NCBI RefSeq assembly: GCF_001742745.1
Contig: NZ_MJAK01000005.1
Span: forward strand, 62,001 to 126,000
Length of the DNA: 64,000 nucleotides
Source: Curtobacterium sp. ER1/6
GTDB taxonomy: Bacteria; Actinomycetota; Actinomycetes; Actinomycetales; Microbacteriaceae
Reading direction: 5' to 3'
Below are positions 42,201-50,716 of the stretch, piece by piece. Below the pieces are notes generated by a model, which saw nothing but the letters and a program-made list of their open reading frames with translations, searched no databases and had not been told where the DNA came from. Position 1 is the stretch's first letter, and each line of letters starts with the position of its first letter. Made by a program: the position numbers and the translations under genes.

Positions 42201-42467
42201 TCAGGAGTCGGTGCCGCGCCCGGTCTCCTGCTGGAGGCGCTCGATGTTCTCCGACGCCTCGGCCTTGTTGAGGTCGGCGGGGAGCTCCTCGCCGGCCTCG
42301 CGGGCCAGGGTGTCGAGGTAGCTGCGCTGCGGGCCGGTCATCGGCTCGTCGCCGGTCACCCACTGCGAGGGGTCCTTGCTGGCCGTCGTCGAGGGGTCGG
42401 GACGCTCGCCACCGAGGGTCTCGCCCTGGTGCCCGGCGTCCGGGGTCTGCTGCTCTGCATCACTCAT
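42201..42467 (-). CDS. DUF3072 family protein
   Basis: 88 residues, ATG at 42467. The DUF3072 signature is clear: DPSQWVTGDEPMTGPQRSYLDTLAREAGEELPADLNKAEASENIERLQ, preceded by a Gln/Gly/Asp-rich disordered start. The C-terminal part resembles a small SAP/lipoyl-like helix pair found in proteins of unknown role. No operon partner: the next gene upstream is separated by the AGGACCC repeat. Confidence 0.92.
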   Translation of the reverse strand: MSDAEQQTPDAGHQGETLGGERPDPSTTASKDPSQWVTGDEPMTGPQRSYLDTLAREAGEELPADLNKAEASENIERLQQETGRGTDS

Positions 42468-42540
42468 GGCGCCGAACCTACGCGCGGGGTCGGACACTGC
42501 ACGCAGCGTGCCCGTCCCCCGGACCCCGGAGCAAGGGCCC

Positions 42541-42590
42541 AGGACCCAGGACCCAGGACCCAGGACCCAGGACCCAGGACCCAGGAGCCC
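42541..42590. repeat. AGGACCC heptamer repeat, six exact copies
   Basis: Six uninterrupted AGGACCC units from 42541 to 42582, then AGGAGCCC. It lies between the start of the DUF3072 gene and the end of the next gene, so it may sit in the DUF3072 upstream region. Copy number is likely to vary. Confidence 0.85.
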
Positions 42591-42621
42591 GGGTCCAGAG
42601 CCGAGGACCCCGCACCCCGGG

Positions 42622-43386
42622 TCAGGCGGGCGGGACCGGCGTGCCGGTGTACCGCACCAGGTCCGGCCCGATGCCGCTCGCGGCGATCGGTACCTCGTCG
42701 TCGCCGCGCCGCAGCCACACGGTCGCGGCGCGCTCGTCGATCCGCACCACCTCGTGCAGGGTGCCGTCGATCAGCACCGCGGCACGGACGTCCACCGCAC
42801 CGGTCGTGGGTCGCGGCGGCAGCCCGACCACGTCGGCGTCGTACGCGGCGTACCGGCCGGGGGAGAGGAACGGCGACACCGGGGTGGTGACGACCTCGAG
42901 CCCGTCCGCGACGTCCCGGACCGCGACGAGCCGGACGGCCTGGTCGGTCGGCAGGGGGACGTCGACGACCGGCGCGTCGGCGGGACCGGCCAGTGCGCGG
43001 AAGGCGGGCCGACCGTCGGGGGCGAGTCGCGCCTCCAGGCCGTCGATCCGGACGCGACCGCGGCCACGCGAGTCGGCGTACAGGCCGGGCTCGAGTCCGG
43101 AGCGCCGCGCCTCGAGCCGGGACACGACCACACGGTCCGGGCGGTACCAGTCGCGGAGGGTCGCCGGGTCCACCCAGCCGATGCTCGGCACGCCGCGGGT
43201 CAGGTCGTCGCCGTCGGCGGCGGGTCGTTCGTCGAGCGCGCCGATCGGGTGCTCCCCGCGCACGGCGACGAGGCCCGCGTACGGTCCGGCGGCGGGCGGC
43301 TCGTGGTCGAGCACCTCGACGCGCTTCGACACCTTGCCGCCGTGGCCGTCGAACGTCGCGAAGGTGCGCAGGTCGGAGATCGTCAT
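42622..43386 (-). CDS. protein of unknown function
   Basis: 254 residues, ATG at 43386 (MTISDLRTFATFDGHGGKVSKRVEVLDHEPP). There is no signal peptide or membrane helix. The sequence alternates short strands and charged loops (LRDWYRPDRVVVSRLEARR, VRLVAVRDVADGLEVVTTPVSPFLSPGRYAAYDADVVGLPPRP), with several Arg-rich and Pro-rich turns and a final VWLRRGDDEVPIAASGIGPDLVRYTGTP. It looks like an all-beta soluble protein. I do not recognise a family. The gene is followed by the heptamer repeat and preceded by a hairpin that ends the padR gene. Confidence 0.7.
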   Translation of the reverse strand: MTISDLRTFATFDGHGGKVSKRVEVLDHEPPAAGPYAGLVAVRGEHPIGALDERPAADGDDLTRGVPSIGWVDPATLRDWYRPDRVVVSRLEARRSGLEPGLYADSRGRGRVRIDGLEARLAPDGRPAFRALAGPADAPVVDVPLPTDQAVRLVAVRDVADGLEVVTTPVSPFLSPGRYAAYDADVVGLPPRPTTGAVDVRAAVLIDGTLHEVVRIDERAATVWLRRGDDEVPIAASGIGPDLVRYTGTPVPPA

Positions 43387-43469
43387 GTCGCCGACGATGC
43401 TACGACCGTCTGCCCGGGTCGGCCCAGACGGACAGGAACGTCGGGCAGGAAGGAAAGGCGGCGACGAGT

Positions 43470-43511
43470 GCAGCGGACGGGAGGCGCGCATCGCGTCCAC
43501 CCGTCCGCTGC
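43470..43511. terminator. hairpin at the end of the PadR/DUF4097 operon
   Basis: GCAGCGGACGGG (43470-43481) pairs with CCCGTCCGCTGC (43500-43511). The GACGGGAGGC half-unit is present on one side only, so this is a decayed member of the family. Confidence 0.7.
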
Positions 43512-43517
43512 GGGCCG

Positions 43518-44099
43518 TCAGAGGGAGCGGCGCAGGGCCTCCAGTCCGTCCCGCAGACGCGTCACCGTGTCGTCGGTGAGCGTGCCGCGCGTCGCGCGGC
43601 GACGCAGGTCTGCGCGCACCTGCTGCCGGAACGACGCGACGGCCATCTCGACCTCGCGCAGTGCGCCGGCGCCGGCGGTCGGGACGTCCTCGGGCTCGTC
43701 GGCCGTCTGCCCGCGGGGTGCCTGGGCGCTCGCGGCGAGGTCCGCGCGGAGGGACCGCATGGCCTCGCCCACCGAGGCGCGGACCCCGTCGGCCAGCGTC
43801 CGGACCGAGTCGGCGACGCCGGACTGGATCGCGGCGAGCTCCTCGGCGCGGGCGTCGAGCTCGGCGCGGCCGGCGTCGGTGATGGCGTAGACGGTCTTGC
43901 GGCCGTCGGCGGTCTTGGTGACGAGCCCCTCGGCCTCGAGCTTCGCCAGGCGCGGGTAGACCGTGCCGGCGCTCGGGACGTAGGCGCCGCCGAAGCGCTC
44001 GCCGAGGGCCTGGATGAGCTCGTACCCGTGCATCGGGCGGTCGGCGAGCATCGACAGCAGGGACAGGCGCAGGTGACCGTGCGCGAACACCGGGCTCAT
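43518..44099 (-). CDS. PadR family transcriptional regulator
   Basis: 193 residues, ATG at 44099 overlapping the stop of the DUF4097 gene. N-terminal winged helix: LRLSLLSMLADRPMHGYELIQALGERFGG, YVPSAGTVYPRLAKLEAEGLVT and the wing RKTVYAITDAGRAE. The rest is a long helical region, probably the dimer part. PadR plus DUF4097 is a common actinobacterial pair. The inverted repeat at 44955-44999, before the DUF4097 start, is the probable operator, making this an autoregulated two-gene operon. Confidence 0.92.
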   Translation of the reverse strand: MSPVFAHGHLRLSLLSMLADRPMHGYELIQALGERFGGAYVPSAGTVYPRLAKLEAEGLVTKTADGRKTVYAITDAGRAELDARAEELAAIQSGVADSVRTLADGVRASVGEAMRSLRADLAASAQAPRGQTADEPEDVPTAGAGALREVEMAVASFRQQVRADLRRRATRGTLTDDTVTRLRDGLEALRRSL

Positions 44100-44941
44100 T
44101 CGGGGACCACCGTCTCGTCGGCCCCGGATCCCGGTGCGGGCTGCGCCGGTGGGGCGTGCAGGACCGCGATGTCGCCCGACACCGAGTTCACCTTGAGGTC
44201 GAGCCACTGCCCGGAGAGGTCGCCGCCCTGCTTGACGTACGAGCCGCGCACTCCGCGGATCTCGGAGTCGTCGAACTGCAGCTTGCCGGTCGCCGTGCCC
44301 ACGGTGCAGCGGTACGGCACGCCGTCCTCGAGCCGGACGCTGACCGATCCCGACACGGTGTTCACCCGGGCGGAGTCGGGGGTGCCCTGCAGGTCGAGGA
44401 CGACGTCGGCGTTCACCCCGTCGGCCGTGAACCGCGGGATGGAGCCGGTCGCGACGACGTCGCCGGAGACGGTGCGGACCGTCAGTTCGCCGTCGAGGTC
44501 GCGGACCGTGGTGGCGCCGGACACCGCGTGCACGGCGAGGTCACCCGCGAGCCCGTCGACGACGACGTCGCCGGAGACCGAGTTGACCGAGGCGCCGCGG
44601 TTCGTGCCGGACAGCAGGGCACCGGCGGAGACCACCCCGACCGTCACCCGGGCGTCGCGGGGGACGAGGACGCTGACGTCGGCCGTGGCGCGTCCGCTGA
44701 AGGACCTGAGGAACCCGAGCGGGTCGTCCCAGCGGATCTGCGGGTGGTCGATCGTGAGCGTGTCGCCGTCCAGCTCGATCTTGAGCGGCTTGCCGGACAC
44801 GCTGTGCACCTCCACCCGGGCGGTCGGCTCGTCGTGCGCGACGACGTCGACCTGTCCGCCGGCGAGTCCGACGCGCAGGGCGCGGACGATGCCGGTGTCG
44901 ATCACCTTGGGCTCCTCGACGAGCCACTTCTCCTGGGCCAT
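44096..44941 (-). CDS. DUF4097 beta-strand repeat protein
   Basis: 281 residues, ATG at 44941 with GAGGAGG. Repeating 'VNSVSGDVVVDGLAGDLAVHAVSGATTVRDLDGELTVRTVSGDVVA'-type turns form a right-handed beta structure of the DUF4097/adhesin-like kind (short segments VNSVSGDV, VHAVSGATTV and VRTVSGDVV are visible). There is no signal peptide, so it is likely cytosolic or peripheral. Homologues are often controlled by a PadR partner and thought to respond to envelope stress, but the function is unknown. First gene of the operon with padR. Confidence 0.87.
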   Translation of the reverse strand: MAQEKWLVEEPKVIDTGIVRALRVGLAGGQVDVVAHDEPTARVEVHSVSGKPLKIELDGDTLTIDHPQIRWDDPLGFLRSFSGRATADVSVLVPRDARVTVGVVSAGALLSGTNRGASVNSVSGDVVVDGLAGDLAVHAVSGATTVRDLDGELTVRTVSGDVVATGSIPRFTADGVNADVVLDLQGTPDSARVNTVSGSVSVRLEDGVPYRCTVGTATGKLQFDDSEIRGVRGSYVKQGGDLSGQWLDLKVNSVSGDIAVLHAPPAQPAPGSGADETVVPE

Positions 44942-44954
44942 GCTGCCTCCTCGA

Positions 44955-44999
44955 ACTCGCGATGCATCGCGTTTGGTGGTGTCACGGTACATCGCGAGT
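44955..44999. promoter_or_regulatory. inverted-repeat operator of the DUF4097-padR operon
   Basis: ACTCGCGATG (44955-44964) and CATCGCGAGT (44990-44999) are exact complements 25 bases apart; GCGATGCATCGC at 44959-44970 is a further palindrome overlapping the first arm. Placement just before the start fits PadR control. Confidence 0.65.
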
Positions 45000-45039
45000 C
45001 GGTGGATGTCACGGGGCCGGTCCCACTCCCGGCACGGCG

Positions 45040-45073
45040 ACGGCCCCGCGCCCGGTGGGGGAGCGGGGCCGTC
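45040..45073 (-). terminator. terminator of the sugar transporter operon
   Basis: GACGGCCCCGC (45040-45050) pairs with GCGGGGCCGTC (45063-45073), 13 bases past the binding-protein stop. Confidence 0.8.
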
Positions 45074-45085
45074 GGACGGTCGTGT

Positions 45086-46390
45086 CTACTTCGCCTTGTC
45101 GAGCGCGGCCTGTGCCTGCTCGGCGGCGGCGTCGAGCGCCTCCTTCGGGCTCGTCTTCAGCAGCATCGCGGTCTGCAGCTGCGTCGACAGGGCGGCGCTC
45201 ACCTCGCCGTACGCGGTGATCGACGGACGCGCCTTGGCGTACTCGAGCTCGTCGGCGAAGGCCTTGAGCCGCGGGTTCTCCTCCAGGTACTGCTTCCACG
45301 TGGCGTTGTCCGCCGTGGCCTGGTTCGCGGGGAGCAGGCCCGTGGCGATGTCCCACTTCGCCTGGGTGTCCGGGCTGAGCCACCACTGCAGGAACTTCCA
45401 CGAGGCGTCCTGCTGCTTCGTCGACGTCTTGATGATGTACGAGTTGTTCGTCCCGAGGTTCATCGCCGGCTCCTTGATGCCCGGCAGGGCGAAGACGCCG
45501 ACGTTCTCCTTGCCGAGCGTGCTGTCGATCGTCGACAGGTCGTAGGCGCCCGTGATGGCCATCGCGGCCTTCTTCGACGTCAGGGCCGGGACGGCGCCGT
45601 TGGTCGAGGTGGTGAGCAGCGACTGCGGGTAGGCGGTGCCGTCCTCGAGCATGTCCGTCCAGCCGGTCAGGGCCTGCACGCCGGCGTCGCTGTTGAACTC
45701 GACCTTGGTGTTGTCCTCGTTGAGGAAGTCACCGCCGGCGCCCCACAGCATCGACTGCCAGGTGAAGACCGGCCACTCGCCGGTGCCGATCGGCAGGTAT
45801 GCGCCGTACTGGGTCGTGCCCTTCGTGAGCTTCTTCGCGTCGTCCTGGAACTCCGACCAGGTGGTCGGGGTGTCGGTGATGCCCGCTTCCTTGAACATCT
45901 CCTTGTTGTAGACGACCGCGTAGTCGCCGATGTCGGTCGGCAGCGTGTACTGCTTGCCGTCGAACTCGCCCGTGGACAGCATGCCCTCGGTGAAGCTGTC
46001 CTTCGTGATGTCGCCGCTGGACAGGTAGTCCTCCAGCGGGAGCACCTTGCCGGTCTCGATGACCTGCCCGGTCTGCTGCGGCGTGCTGTCCCCGAGCACC
46101 ATGTCGGGCCCGGTGTCGTTCTTCAGCGCGTTGATGAGCTTCGCGTCGAACTGGTCGGACGAGGCGGCGTACTGCGCCTGGACCTGGATCCCGTCCTGCG
46201 AGGAGTTGTACTCGTCGATGAGCTTCTTCACCTCGGTGGCCTGGGGGCCGGTGTAGTTGTGCCAGACGGTGATCGTGGTCTTCCCACCGCTGCCGCCGGA
46301 GTTCCCGGTGACGGAGCCGCCGGAACACCCGGCCAGGGCCAGTGCGGCACCCACGGCGAGGGCCGTGGCGCCGAGCAGTCGCTTGCGCAT
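45086..46390 (-). CDS. ABC transporter sugar-binding lipoprotein (family 1)
   Basis: 434 residues, ATG at 46390 with AAAGGA. Lipobox LAGC at residues 19-22. The mature part is a typical carbohydrate-binding protein: TITVWHNYTGPQATEVKKLIDEYN, DYAVVYNKEMFKEAGI, TPTTWSEFQDDAKKL and later FLQWWLSPDTQAKW. It would capture a sugar for the two permeases encoded just upstream. It is last in the permease-permease-binding protein order and no ATPase gene is present, as usual where a shared MsiK-type ATPase serves many importers. Confidence 0.94.
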   Translation of the reverse strand: MRKRLLGATALAVGAALALAGCSGGSVTGNSGGSGGKTTITVWHNYTGPQATEVKKLIDEYNSSQDGIQVQAQYAASSDQFDAKLINALKNDTGPDMVLGDSTPQQTGQVIETGKVLPLEDYLSSGDITKDSFTEGMLSTGEFDGKQYTLPTDIGDYAVVYNKEMFKEAGITDTPTTWSEFQDDAKKLTKGTTQYGAYLPIGTGEWPVFTWQSMLWGAGGDFLNEDNTKVEFNSDAGVQALTGWTDMLEDGTAYPQSLLTTSTNGAVPALTSKKAAMAITGAYDLSTIDSTLGKENVGVFALPGIKEPAMNLGTNNSYIIKTSTKQQDASWKFLQWWLSPDTQAKWDIATGLLPANQATADNATWKQYLEENPRLKAFADELEYAKARPSITAYGEVSAALSTQLQTAMLLKTSPKEALDAAAEQAQAALDKAK

Positions 46391-46476
46391 GAGGTCGTCC
46401 TTTCTCGGACATCTGGGTGGAGCGAGGAGTGGAGCAGGGAGTGGTGCGAGGGGGGTACGGGAGGGAGGGTCTGGGG

Positions 46477-47379
46477 TCAGCGGAGCCCGCCGGCCATCGC
46501 CGACACGATCTGCTTCTGGAAGATGACGAAGACGATGAAGACGGGCAGGATCGCGAGCGTCGACCCGGCCATCAGCAGGTTGAAGCTCTGGCTCGCGTTC
46601 GCCGACTGCAGCTGCGTGAGGCCGACCGACACCGTGAAGAACTCGGTGCGCGACGCCACGAGGAACTGGAAGAAGAAGTTGTTCCAGTTGTAGACGAAGG
46701 ACAGGACGGCGAAGGAGCCGATCATCGGGGTCGCCATCGGCGTCACCACGGACCACATCCGCCGCCAGACACCGGCGCCGTCGACCCGGCTGGCGTCCTC
46801 GATCTCGCTCGGGAACGAGGTGAAGAACTGCCGGAACAGGAAGGTGCCGAGGATCGACGGGATGTTCGGGACGATGAGGCCCTGGTAGCTGTTCAGCCAG
46901 TGCAGCGAGGACAGCAGGGTGATGAGCGGCGTGAACACGACCTCGAACGGCACGAGGAGCGCGGCGAGCAGGACGACGAAGACGATGTTCTTGCCGGGGA
47001 ACTTCAGGCGCGAGAACGCGAAGCCCGCGGCCAGGCTCGTCACGATCTGGCCGGCGGTCGTCGCGATCGCCACGACCGTCGAGTTGAAGAAGTACAGCCC
47101 GAACGGCGCGACGGTGAAGATGTCCGCGTAGTTCGACAGCTCCCACTGCCGCGGCAGGAAGCTCGGCGGGAAGGCGAGCGCCTCCTCCGAGGACTTGAAG
47201 CTCGTCAGCAGCATCCAGAGGAACGGGCCGAAGAACAGCACGACCGCGACGAGCAGGATGACGTGGCGCAGGACGGCCGGCGAGTGCTTGCGGAACAGCA
47301 CCCGGAAGGGGCGGCTGCGGTGCGGACGGGAGGCGCGGTGCGCGTCCGACGGGAGGGTGCGGGGAGCGATCTGGGTCAC
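46477..47379 (-). CDS. carbohydrate ABC transporter permease, MalG type
   Basis: 300 residues from GTG 47379 with AGGA upstream, ten bases after the previous stop. Six helices. The cytoplasmic EAA loop is EIEDASRVDGAGVWRRMWSVVTP, which contacts the ATPase. The N-terminal 35 residues are Arg-rich and contain a GACGGGAGGC-derived stretch at the DNA level. It ends IFQKQIVSAMAGGLR as in MalG-like proteins. Confidence 0.93.
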   Translation of the reverse strand: MTQIAPRTLPSDAHRASRPHRSRPFRVLFRKHSPAVLRHVILLVAVVLFFGPFLWMLLTSFKSSEEALAFPPSFLPRQWELSNYADIFTVAPFGLYFFNSTVVAIATTAGQIVTSLAAGFAFSRLKFPGKNIVFVVLLAALLVPFEVVFTPLITLLSSLHWLNSYQGLIVPNIPSILGTFLFRQFFTSFPSEIEDASRVDGAGVWRRMWSVVTPMATPMIGSFAVLSFVYNWNNFFFQFLVASRTEFFTVSVGLTQLQSANASQSFNLLMAGSTLAILPVFIVFVIFQKQIVSAMAGGLR

Positions 47380-47389
47380 GGTGGCGGTC

Positions 47390-48346
47390 CTAGTTCAGCT
47401 CGATGGGGTCGCGGCGGTTGATGACCCGCAGCTGGACGACCGCGACGAGGATGCCGACGATGAGCAGGAGGACGGCGGCGGCACTGGCCGAGCCGCCGTG
47501 GAAGAACACGAAGCCCTGGTTGTAGATGTAGTAGAGGATCGTCTCGCTGGAGTTGATGGGACCGCCCTGGGTCAGGACGTAGACCTGGGTGAAGACCTGC
47601 AGGGCGCCGATCACGCCCGTGATGGCGAGGAAGCCCGTGGTCGGGGCGACCAGGGGGAGCGAGATCGTGAAGAAGCGGCGGATCGGGCCGGCGCCGTCGA
47701 GCGTCGCGGCCTCCATGTAGGACTGCGGGATGTTCGTCAGCGCGGCCGAGTAGATGATCATCGTGTAGCCGACGCCCTGCCAGATCGAGAACACGATGAC
47801 CGAGACCAGTGCCCACGGCTCGGACGTCAGGAAGCCGATCGGGGGTGCGCCGAGTGCGGTGACGACCCCGTTCACCAGGCCGCCGAGCGGCGACAGGATG
47901 AAGCTGAAGATCAGTGCGCTGCCGACGATCGGCGCAATGTACGGCACGAAGAGCAGTGCCCGGTAGACGCCGCGGCCGCGGAAGGGCTGGGCGAGCAGCG
48001 CGGCGAAGAACAGCCCGATCGCCATGGTGACCGGGACCACCACGACGACGTACAGCGCGGTGTTGCCCGCCGCGCGGACGAACTCGCCGTCGCGGAACAG
48101 CCCGGTGAAGTTCGACAGTCCGACGAAGCCGTTCGTCTCGCCCGACGCCGGGTTCCAGTTCGTGAACGAGTAGAAGACCGTCTGCGCCAGCGGGTACAGG
48201 TAGAACAGCGCCAGCAGCACCGTCGTCGGGGCGATCAGCACGTAGCCCGCGCGGCCCTCGCGTCGTTCCATCCGGCTGGCGTCCGCGGTGGACGACCGTC
48301 GACCGGGAACGGTCACCCTGGTCGGGTTCTGAACCGCACTCGTCAT
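47390..48346 (-). CDS. carbohydrate ABC transporter permease, MalF type
   Basis: 318 residues, ATG at 48346 with AAGAGGAGG. Six helices after a basic start; first helix includes YVLIAPTTVLLALFYLYPLAQTVFYSFTNWN, a MalF signature. The EAA loop is SYMEAATLDGAGPIRRFFTISLPLV. First gene of the transporter operon and divergent from the ROK regulator; the 139-base gap holds the three operator copies. Confidence 0.94.
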   Translation of the reverse strand: MTSAVQNPTRVTVPGRRSSTADASRMERREGRAGYVLIAPTTVLLALFYLYPLAQTVFYSFTNWNPASGETNGFVGLSNFTGLFRDGEFVRAAGNTALYVVVVVPVTMAIGLFFAALLAQPFRGRGVYRALLFVPYIAPIVGSALIFSFILSPLGGLVNGVVTALGAPPIGFLTSEPWALVSVIVFSIWQGVGYTMIIYSAALTNIPQSYMEAATLDGAGPIRRFFTISLPLVAPTTGFLAITGVIGALQVFTQVYVLTQGGPINSSETILYYIYNQGFVFFHGGSASAAAVLLLIVGILVAVVQLRVINRRDPIELN

Positions 48347-48381
48347 GCGGACCTCCTCTTGGCTCGTCGTTGAACGCTAGG

Positions 48382-48467
48382 AATCGGCTGTTTCGAGCAC
48401 ATTACCGTTCGATCACCAAAAGTAAACAGTCGATTGTGCGACGACTTCGTTCGGCAATCGACCGTTT
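48382..48467. promoter_or_regulatory. three AATCGRCYGTTT operator copies between the sugar operons
   Basis: AATCGGCTGTTT at 48382-48393, its near-complement AAACAGTCGATT at 48424-48435, and AATCGACCGTTT at 48456-48467. The first and second form an inverted pair, the third repeats the first orientation. They lie in an AT-richer gap between the permease and regulator genes, as expected for a ROK repressor acting on both promoters. Confidence 0.75.
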
Positions 48468-48485
48468 CATCGCTACAGTGACGGC

Positions 48486-49706
48486 ATGCACGAGCAGCAC
48501 TTCCAGGACATGGCACGGAGCCCCGGATCGGTCGGGGACGTCCTCCGCCTGGTCCGTGTCTCGGACACGACCTCGCGCTCGAGCATCGCCCGCAGCACCG
48601 GCCTCGCGCCGTCCACGGCCTCGGCCCGCGTCGACGCCCTGATGGCCCTCGGCCTGGTCCGCGAGAGCGGTGCCGAGGGGTCGCGCGGCGGTCGCCGGGC
48701 ACGACGGCTCGAGCTCGTCGCGGACGCCGGCTTCGTCGCCGCGGCCGACCTCGGCGCCCACCACGTGCGCATCGTGCTGACCGACCTCGCCGGCACGGTG
48801 CTCGCCGACACCGACGCGCTGGAGCACGGTGCCGGCACCGTCCCGGTCGCGGCCGGACCCCGGGCCTCGGTCGCCGCGCTGTGGGAGCGCTTCGTCGAGC
48901 TGGCGGCGGACAGCGGGCTCGACATGGCGCGCTTCCGTGGTGCGGCGATCAGCGTCCCCGCGCCGGTGTCGTACCCGGGCGGGAGCGTGGCGACGCCGTC
49001 GTTCGAGCCGTCCTGGCACGGGGCCGTGCTGCCCGAGCTGTTCGCCGAGTACACCGACGTCCCCGTCCTCGTTGAGAACGACGCCAACCTCATCGCCCTC
49101 GCCGAGCGTCCGGGCCCGGACCGCGTCGGCACCCTCGTCGCCGTGAAGCTCGGCACCCGCATCGGCTCCGGGGTCCTGCTCGACGGTCGGCTGCACCGCG
49201 GCGTGAGCGGCGCGGCGGGGGAGATCAGCCACACGCCGGTGGACGGCGAGGCCTCCATCGGCTGCACCTGCGGCGTGCCGGACTGCCTGGAGTCCGTGGC
49301 CTCCGGCGGGGCGATCGTCGCGCGGCTCCGTGCCGCCGGACACCGCGTCGGCGGGACGAGCGACGTCCTGGCGCTCGCCGCGCAGGGCGACACCGACACG
49401 CTCGACGAACTCCGACGGGCGGGCGAGCACATCGGCCGGGTGCTCTCCGGCATCGTGAACTTCTGCAACCCGAGCGAGGTCGTGCTCGCGGGGGCGATGT
49501 CCGCCTCGTCCGTGCTCGTCGCGACGATCCGCGGGGAGCTCTACCGGTCGTGCCTGCCGATGGTCGCCGATGCGCTCGACGTGCGGGCCAGCGCCTCGCC
49601 GCGTGACGCCGGCATCCGCGGCGCCACCGTGCTCGCGGTCGACGAGGTCCTGGCGCCGACGCGGATCGACGACCTCGTCCGGACGGCAGCGGAGCAGACC
49701 GCGTGA
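48486..49706 (+). CDS. ROK family transcriptional regulator
   Basis: 406 residues, ATG at 48486. Winged helix at the N-terminus (VGDVLRLVRVSDTTSRSSIARSTGLAPSTASARVDALMALGLVRE), then a ROK sugar-kinase-like domain: VAAADLGAHHVRIVLTDLAG, VPVLVENDANLIALAE, AGEISHTPVDG and the zinc site CTCGVPDCLE. NagC/XylR-like repressors bind a sugar or sugar phosphate and leave the DNA. It should control both the divergent transporter and its own operon. Its stop overlaps the next gene. Confidence 0.93.
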   Translation: MHEQHFQDMARSPGSVGDVLRLVRVSDTTSRSSIARSTGLAPSTASARVDALMALGLVRESGAEGSRGGRRARRLELVADAGFVAAADLGAHHVRIVLTDLAGTVLADTDALEHGAGTVPVAAGPRASVAALWERFVELAADSGLDMARFRGAAISVPAPVSYPGGSVATPSFEPSWHGAVLPELFAEYTDVPVLVENDANLIALAERPGPDRVGTLVAVKLGTRIGSGVLLDGRLHRGVSGAAGEISHTPVDGEASIGCTCGVPDCLESVASGGAIVARLRAAGHRVGGTSDVLALAAQGDTDTLDELRRAGEHIGRVLSGIVNFCNPSEVVLAGAMSASSVLVATIRGELYRSCLPMVADALDVRASASPRDAGIRGATVLAVDEVLAPTRIDDLVRTAAEQTA

Positions 49707-50716
49707 GCGCCGCGGAGGGGACGTCCGAGCGACGCGGGGCGGTCGTCGCCGTCGACGTCGGCGGCACCACGGTCAAGGGGATGGTCCGGGTCGGCGACGT
49801 CGTGCTCGACCGTGTCGTCGTCCCGACCTTCGGCGCTGCGCCGGTCGTCGACGCCCTGGCCGCCGGTGGCCCGGCGCTCGCCGCGATCGCCGCGGTCGTC
49901 GACCGACTGGCCGATGCCGCCGACCGGGCCGGGCACCCGCTCGCCGCGATCGGCCTGTGCACCCCCGGCGTCGTGGACTCCCCGTCGGGCACGGTCGTCG
50001 TCGCGGTGAACCTCGACTGGCGCGACCTGCCGATCGTCGCGCTCCTCGGCGACCGGTACGGCGTCCCCGTCGCGGTCGCGCACGACGCCCGTGCCGCGGC
50101 GACGGCCGAGATCGCCGCACGGACCGCGGCCGGGCGCGACGTCACCGAGATGGTCTTCATCCCGATCGGTACCGGCATCTCCGCGAGCCTGGTCGTCGAC
50201 AGCCGGCTCGTCGTCGGCGCCGCCGGGGGTGCCGGCGAGGTCGGGCACGTCTGCGTCCGACCCGGTGGCGAGCAGTGCACCTGCGGACAGCGCGGCTGCG
50301 TCGAGGCGTACGCGTCCGCCCGGAACGTCGCGCGGCGCTACCGCGAGGCCGGCGGCACCATCGACGGCGGCGCCGAGGACATCGTCGCCGCCGTGGACAC
50401 CGACCCCGTTGCCGCCGCGGTGTGGGCGGACGCGGTCGACGCGCTCGCCGCCGGTGTCGCGATCCTCGCGGCCGTGCTCGACCCCGCGGTCGTCGTCGTC
50501 GGCGGGGGACTCGGCGAGTCCGGGGAGCGACTGCTCGCCCCGCTGCGCACGGCCGTCGACGCCCGGCTCGGCTGGCGGCCGTCGCCCCGCATCGAGCAGT
50601 CGCTCGCCGGCGCCGGCGCGGGACTGGCCGGGGCCGCACTGCTCGCCACGGCCGCCGCCGAACCGGCACCAGCACCAGGACCAGGACCAGACCACGGAAC
50701 CAGGAGGACCCCATGA
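49703..50716 (+). CDS. ROK family sugar kinase
   Basis: 337 residues from GTG 49703, overlapping the regulator stop. No DNA-binding part. Kinase features: VVAVDVGGTTVKGMV (ATP phosphate loop), VAVAHDARAAATAEIA with the catalytic Asp, GTGISASLVVDSRLV, GAGEVGHVCV and zinc ligands CTCGQRGCVEAY. It should phosphorylate a hexose taken up by the transporter. The C-terminus is a Pro/Ala-rich tail of about 30 residues. Confidence 0.92.
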   Translation: MSAAEGTSERRGAVVAVDVGGTTVKGMVRVGDVVLDRVVVPTFGAAPVVDALAAGGPALAAIAAVVDRLADAADRAGHPLAAIGLCTPGVVDSPSGTVVVAVNLDWRDLPIVALLGDRYGVPVAVAHDARAAATAEIAARTAAGRDVTEMVFIPIGTGISASLVVDSRLVVGAAGGAGEVGHVCVRPGGEQCTCGQRGCVEAYASARNVARRYREAGGTIDGGAEDIVAAVDTDPVAAAVWADAVDALAAGVAILAAVLDPAVVVVGGGLGESGERLLAPLRTAVDARLGWRPSPRIEQSLAGAGAGLAGAALLATAAAEPAPAPGPGPDHGTRRTP

